A DNA stretch of 64,000 bases, from positions 30,132,001-30,196,000 of the forward strand of contig CM060731.1 of the NCBI GenBank assembly GCA_030704615.1. Reading direction: 5' to 3'. Made by a program: the position numbers and the translations under genes. The number at the start of each line of letters is the position of its first letter. Within the stretch, counting starts at the first letter, position 1. Positions 63,866-64,000 of the stretch are shown in pieces. The notes beneath the pieces are model-generated. The model saw only the letters and a program-made list of their open reading frames with translations. It was not told the origin of the DNA and searched no databases. This DNA comes from Takakia lepidozioides. Taxonomy: Eukaryota; Streptophyta; Takakiopsida; Takakiales; Takakiaceae.

Positions 63866-64000
63866 ATGGTCGGAGTCCACCAGCCGGTCCTGTGTTCGAA
63901 TCCAAAGGCGAGTCCATGCTCTTTTTCTCACCGTCAAGGTTAGGGTTTAGGGTTAAGACGGGCTCTACTCTCTTTATCTCCCTCTTTCTCTCTCTCTCTC
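63866..64000 (+). repeat. tRNA-like B box, telomere-like unit and CT microsatellite
   Basis: TGTGTTCGAATCC at 63,890 is a good Pol III B box, but the preceding 40 bases do not fold as a tRNA. TTAGGGTTTAGGG at 63,940-63,952 is telomere-like, and the window ends in a CTCT run that may continue beyond it. Confidence 0.45.

Noticed and set aside
63866-63925. tRNA gene near the window end
   Set aside because: Good B box only; no cloverleaf partner sequence upstream.

Overview
This is plant nuclear DNA: split-intron genes, pentatricopeptide-repeat (PPR) proteins of the PLS/DYW class, an invertase with the 9-nt mini-exon typical of plants, and plant-type transposons. The heavy load of near-identical PPR-DYW repeats and the style of the MULE-like transposase suggest a seed-free land plant (bryophyte, lycophyte or fern). 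That placement is an inference. A 500-base N gap lies at 830-1329.

Layout. 1-6 kb: a Ty3/gypsy gag fragment and several broken PPR copies in both orientations. 6,263-11,877: a complete but internally deleted DNA transposon (element 1) with terminal inverted repeats (TIRs) and an exact 9-bp target duplication. 12-14 kb: more PPR debris and dispersed repeats. 15.9-18.96 kb: the reverse-transcriptase half of a LINE (minus). 18.96-27.2 kb and 37.3-44.1 kb: two halves of a second, much larger copy of the same transposon family. Between them, 27.2-37.3 kb holds gypsy remnants, PPR fragments and the endonuclease half of a LINE. 45.3-49.7 kb: an apparently intact GH32 invertase gene (minus, 8 exons). 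52.4-54.0 kb: two small hAT-like elements with 8-bp target duplications. 55.9-62.7 kb: an apparently intact proteasome ubiquitin-receptor gene RPN13 (minus, 12 exons).

Main discovery. Re-inverting 18.96-37.30 kb on paper does four things at once: it joins the two LINE halves into one reading direction, it puts the transposon TIRs at 27,175-27,195 and 44,085-44,105 in proper inverted orientation, it makes the 10 bp outside each TIR (AGAAGCGCTC) a direct target duplication, and it gives the same gene order as element 1. The restored element is about 15 kb. It carries a MULE-like SWIM transposase and, transcribed divergently from it, a multi-exon gene whose product looks like a ParB-like domain followed by a circularly permuted (beta-class) DNA methyltransferase. 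It also has two small, possibly paralogous genes near its ends, and arrays of a palindrome with core ATTTCGGCGCCGAAAT lying between the divergent genes, near the ends, and even inside introns. I do not recognise this combination as a described transposon family. Both transposase and methyltransferase genes are broken here, so these copies are probably not autonomous. The two small genes are open.

Host genes. The invertase (extracellular type, WECPDF motif) and RPN13 both splice in consistent phase from start to stop and appear functional; they are unrelated neighbours. Their long introns and the intergenic DNA hold MITEs, tRNA-like SINE pieces and minisatellites.
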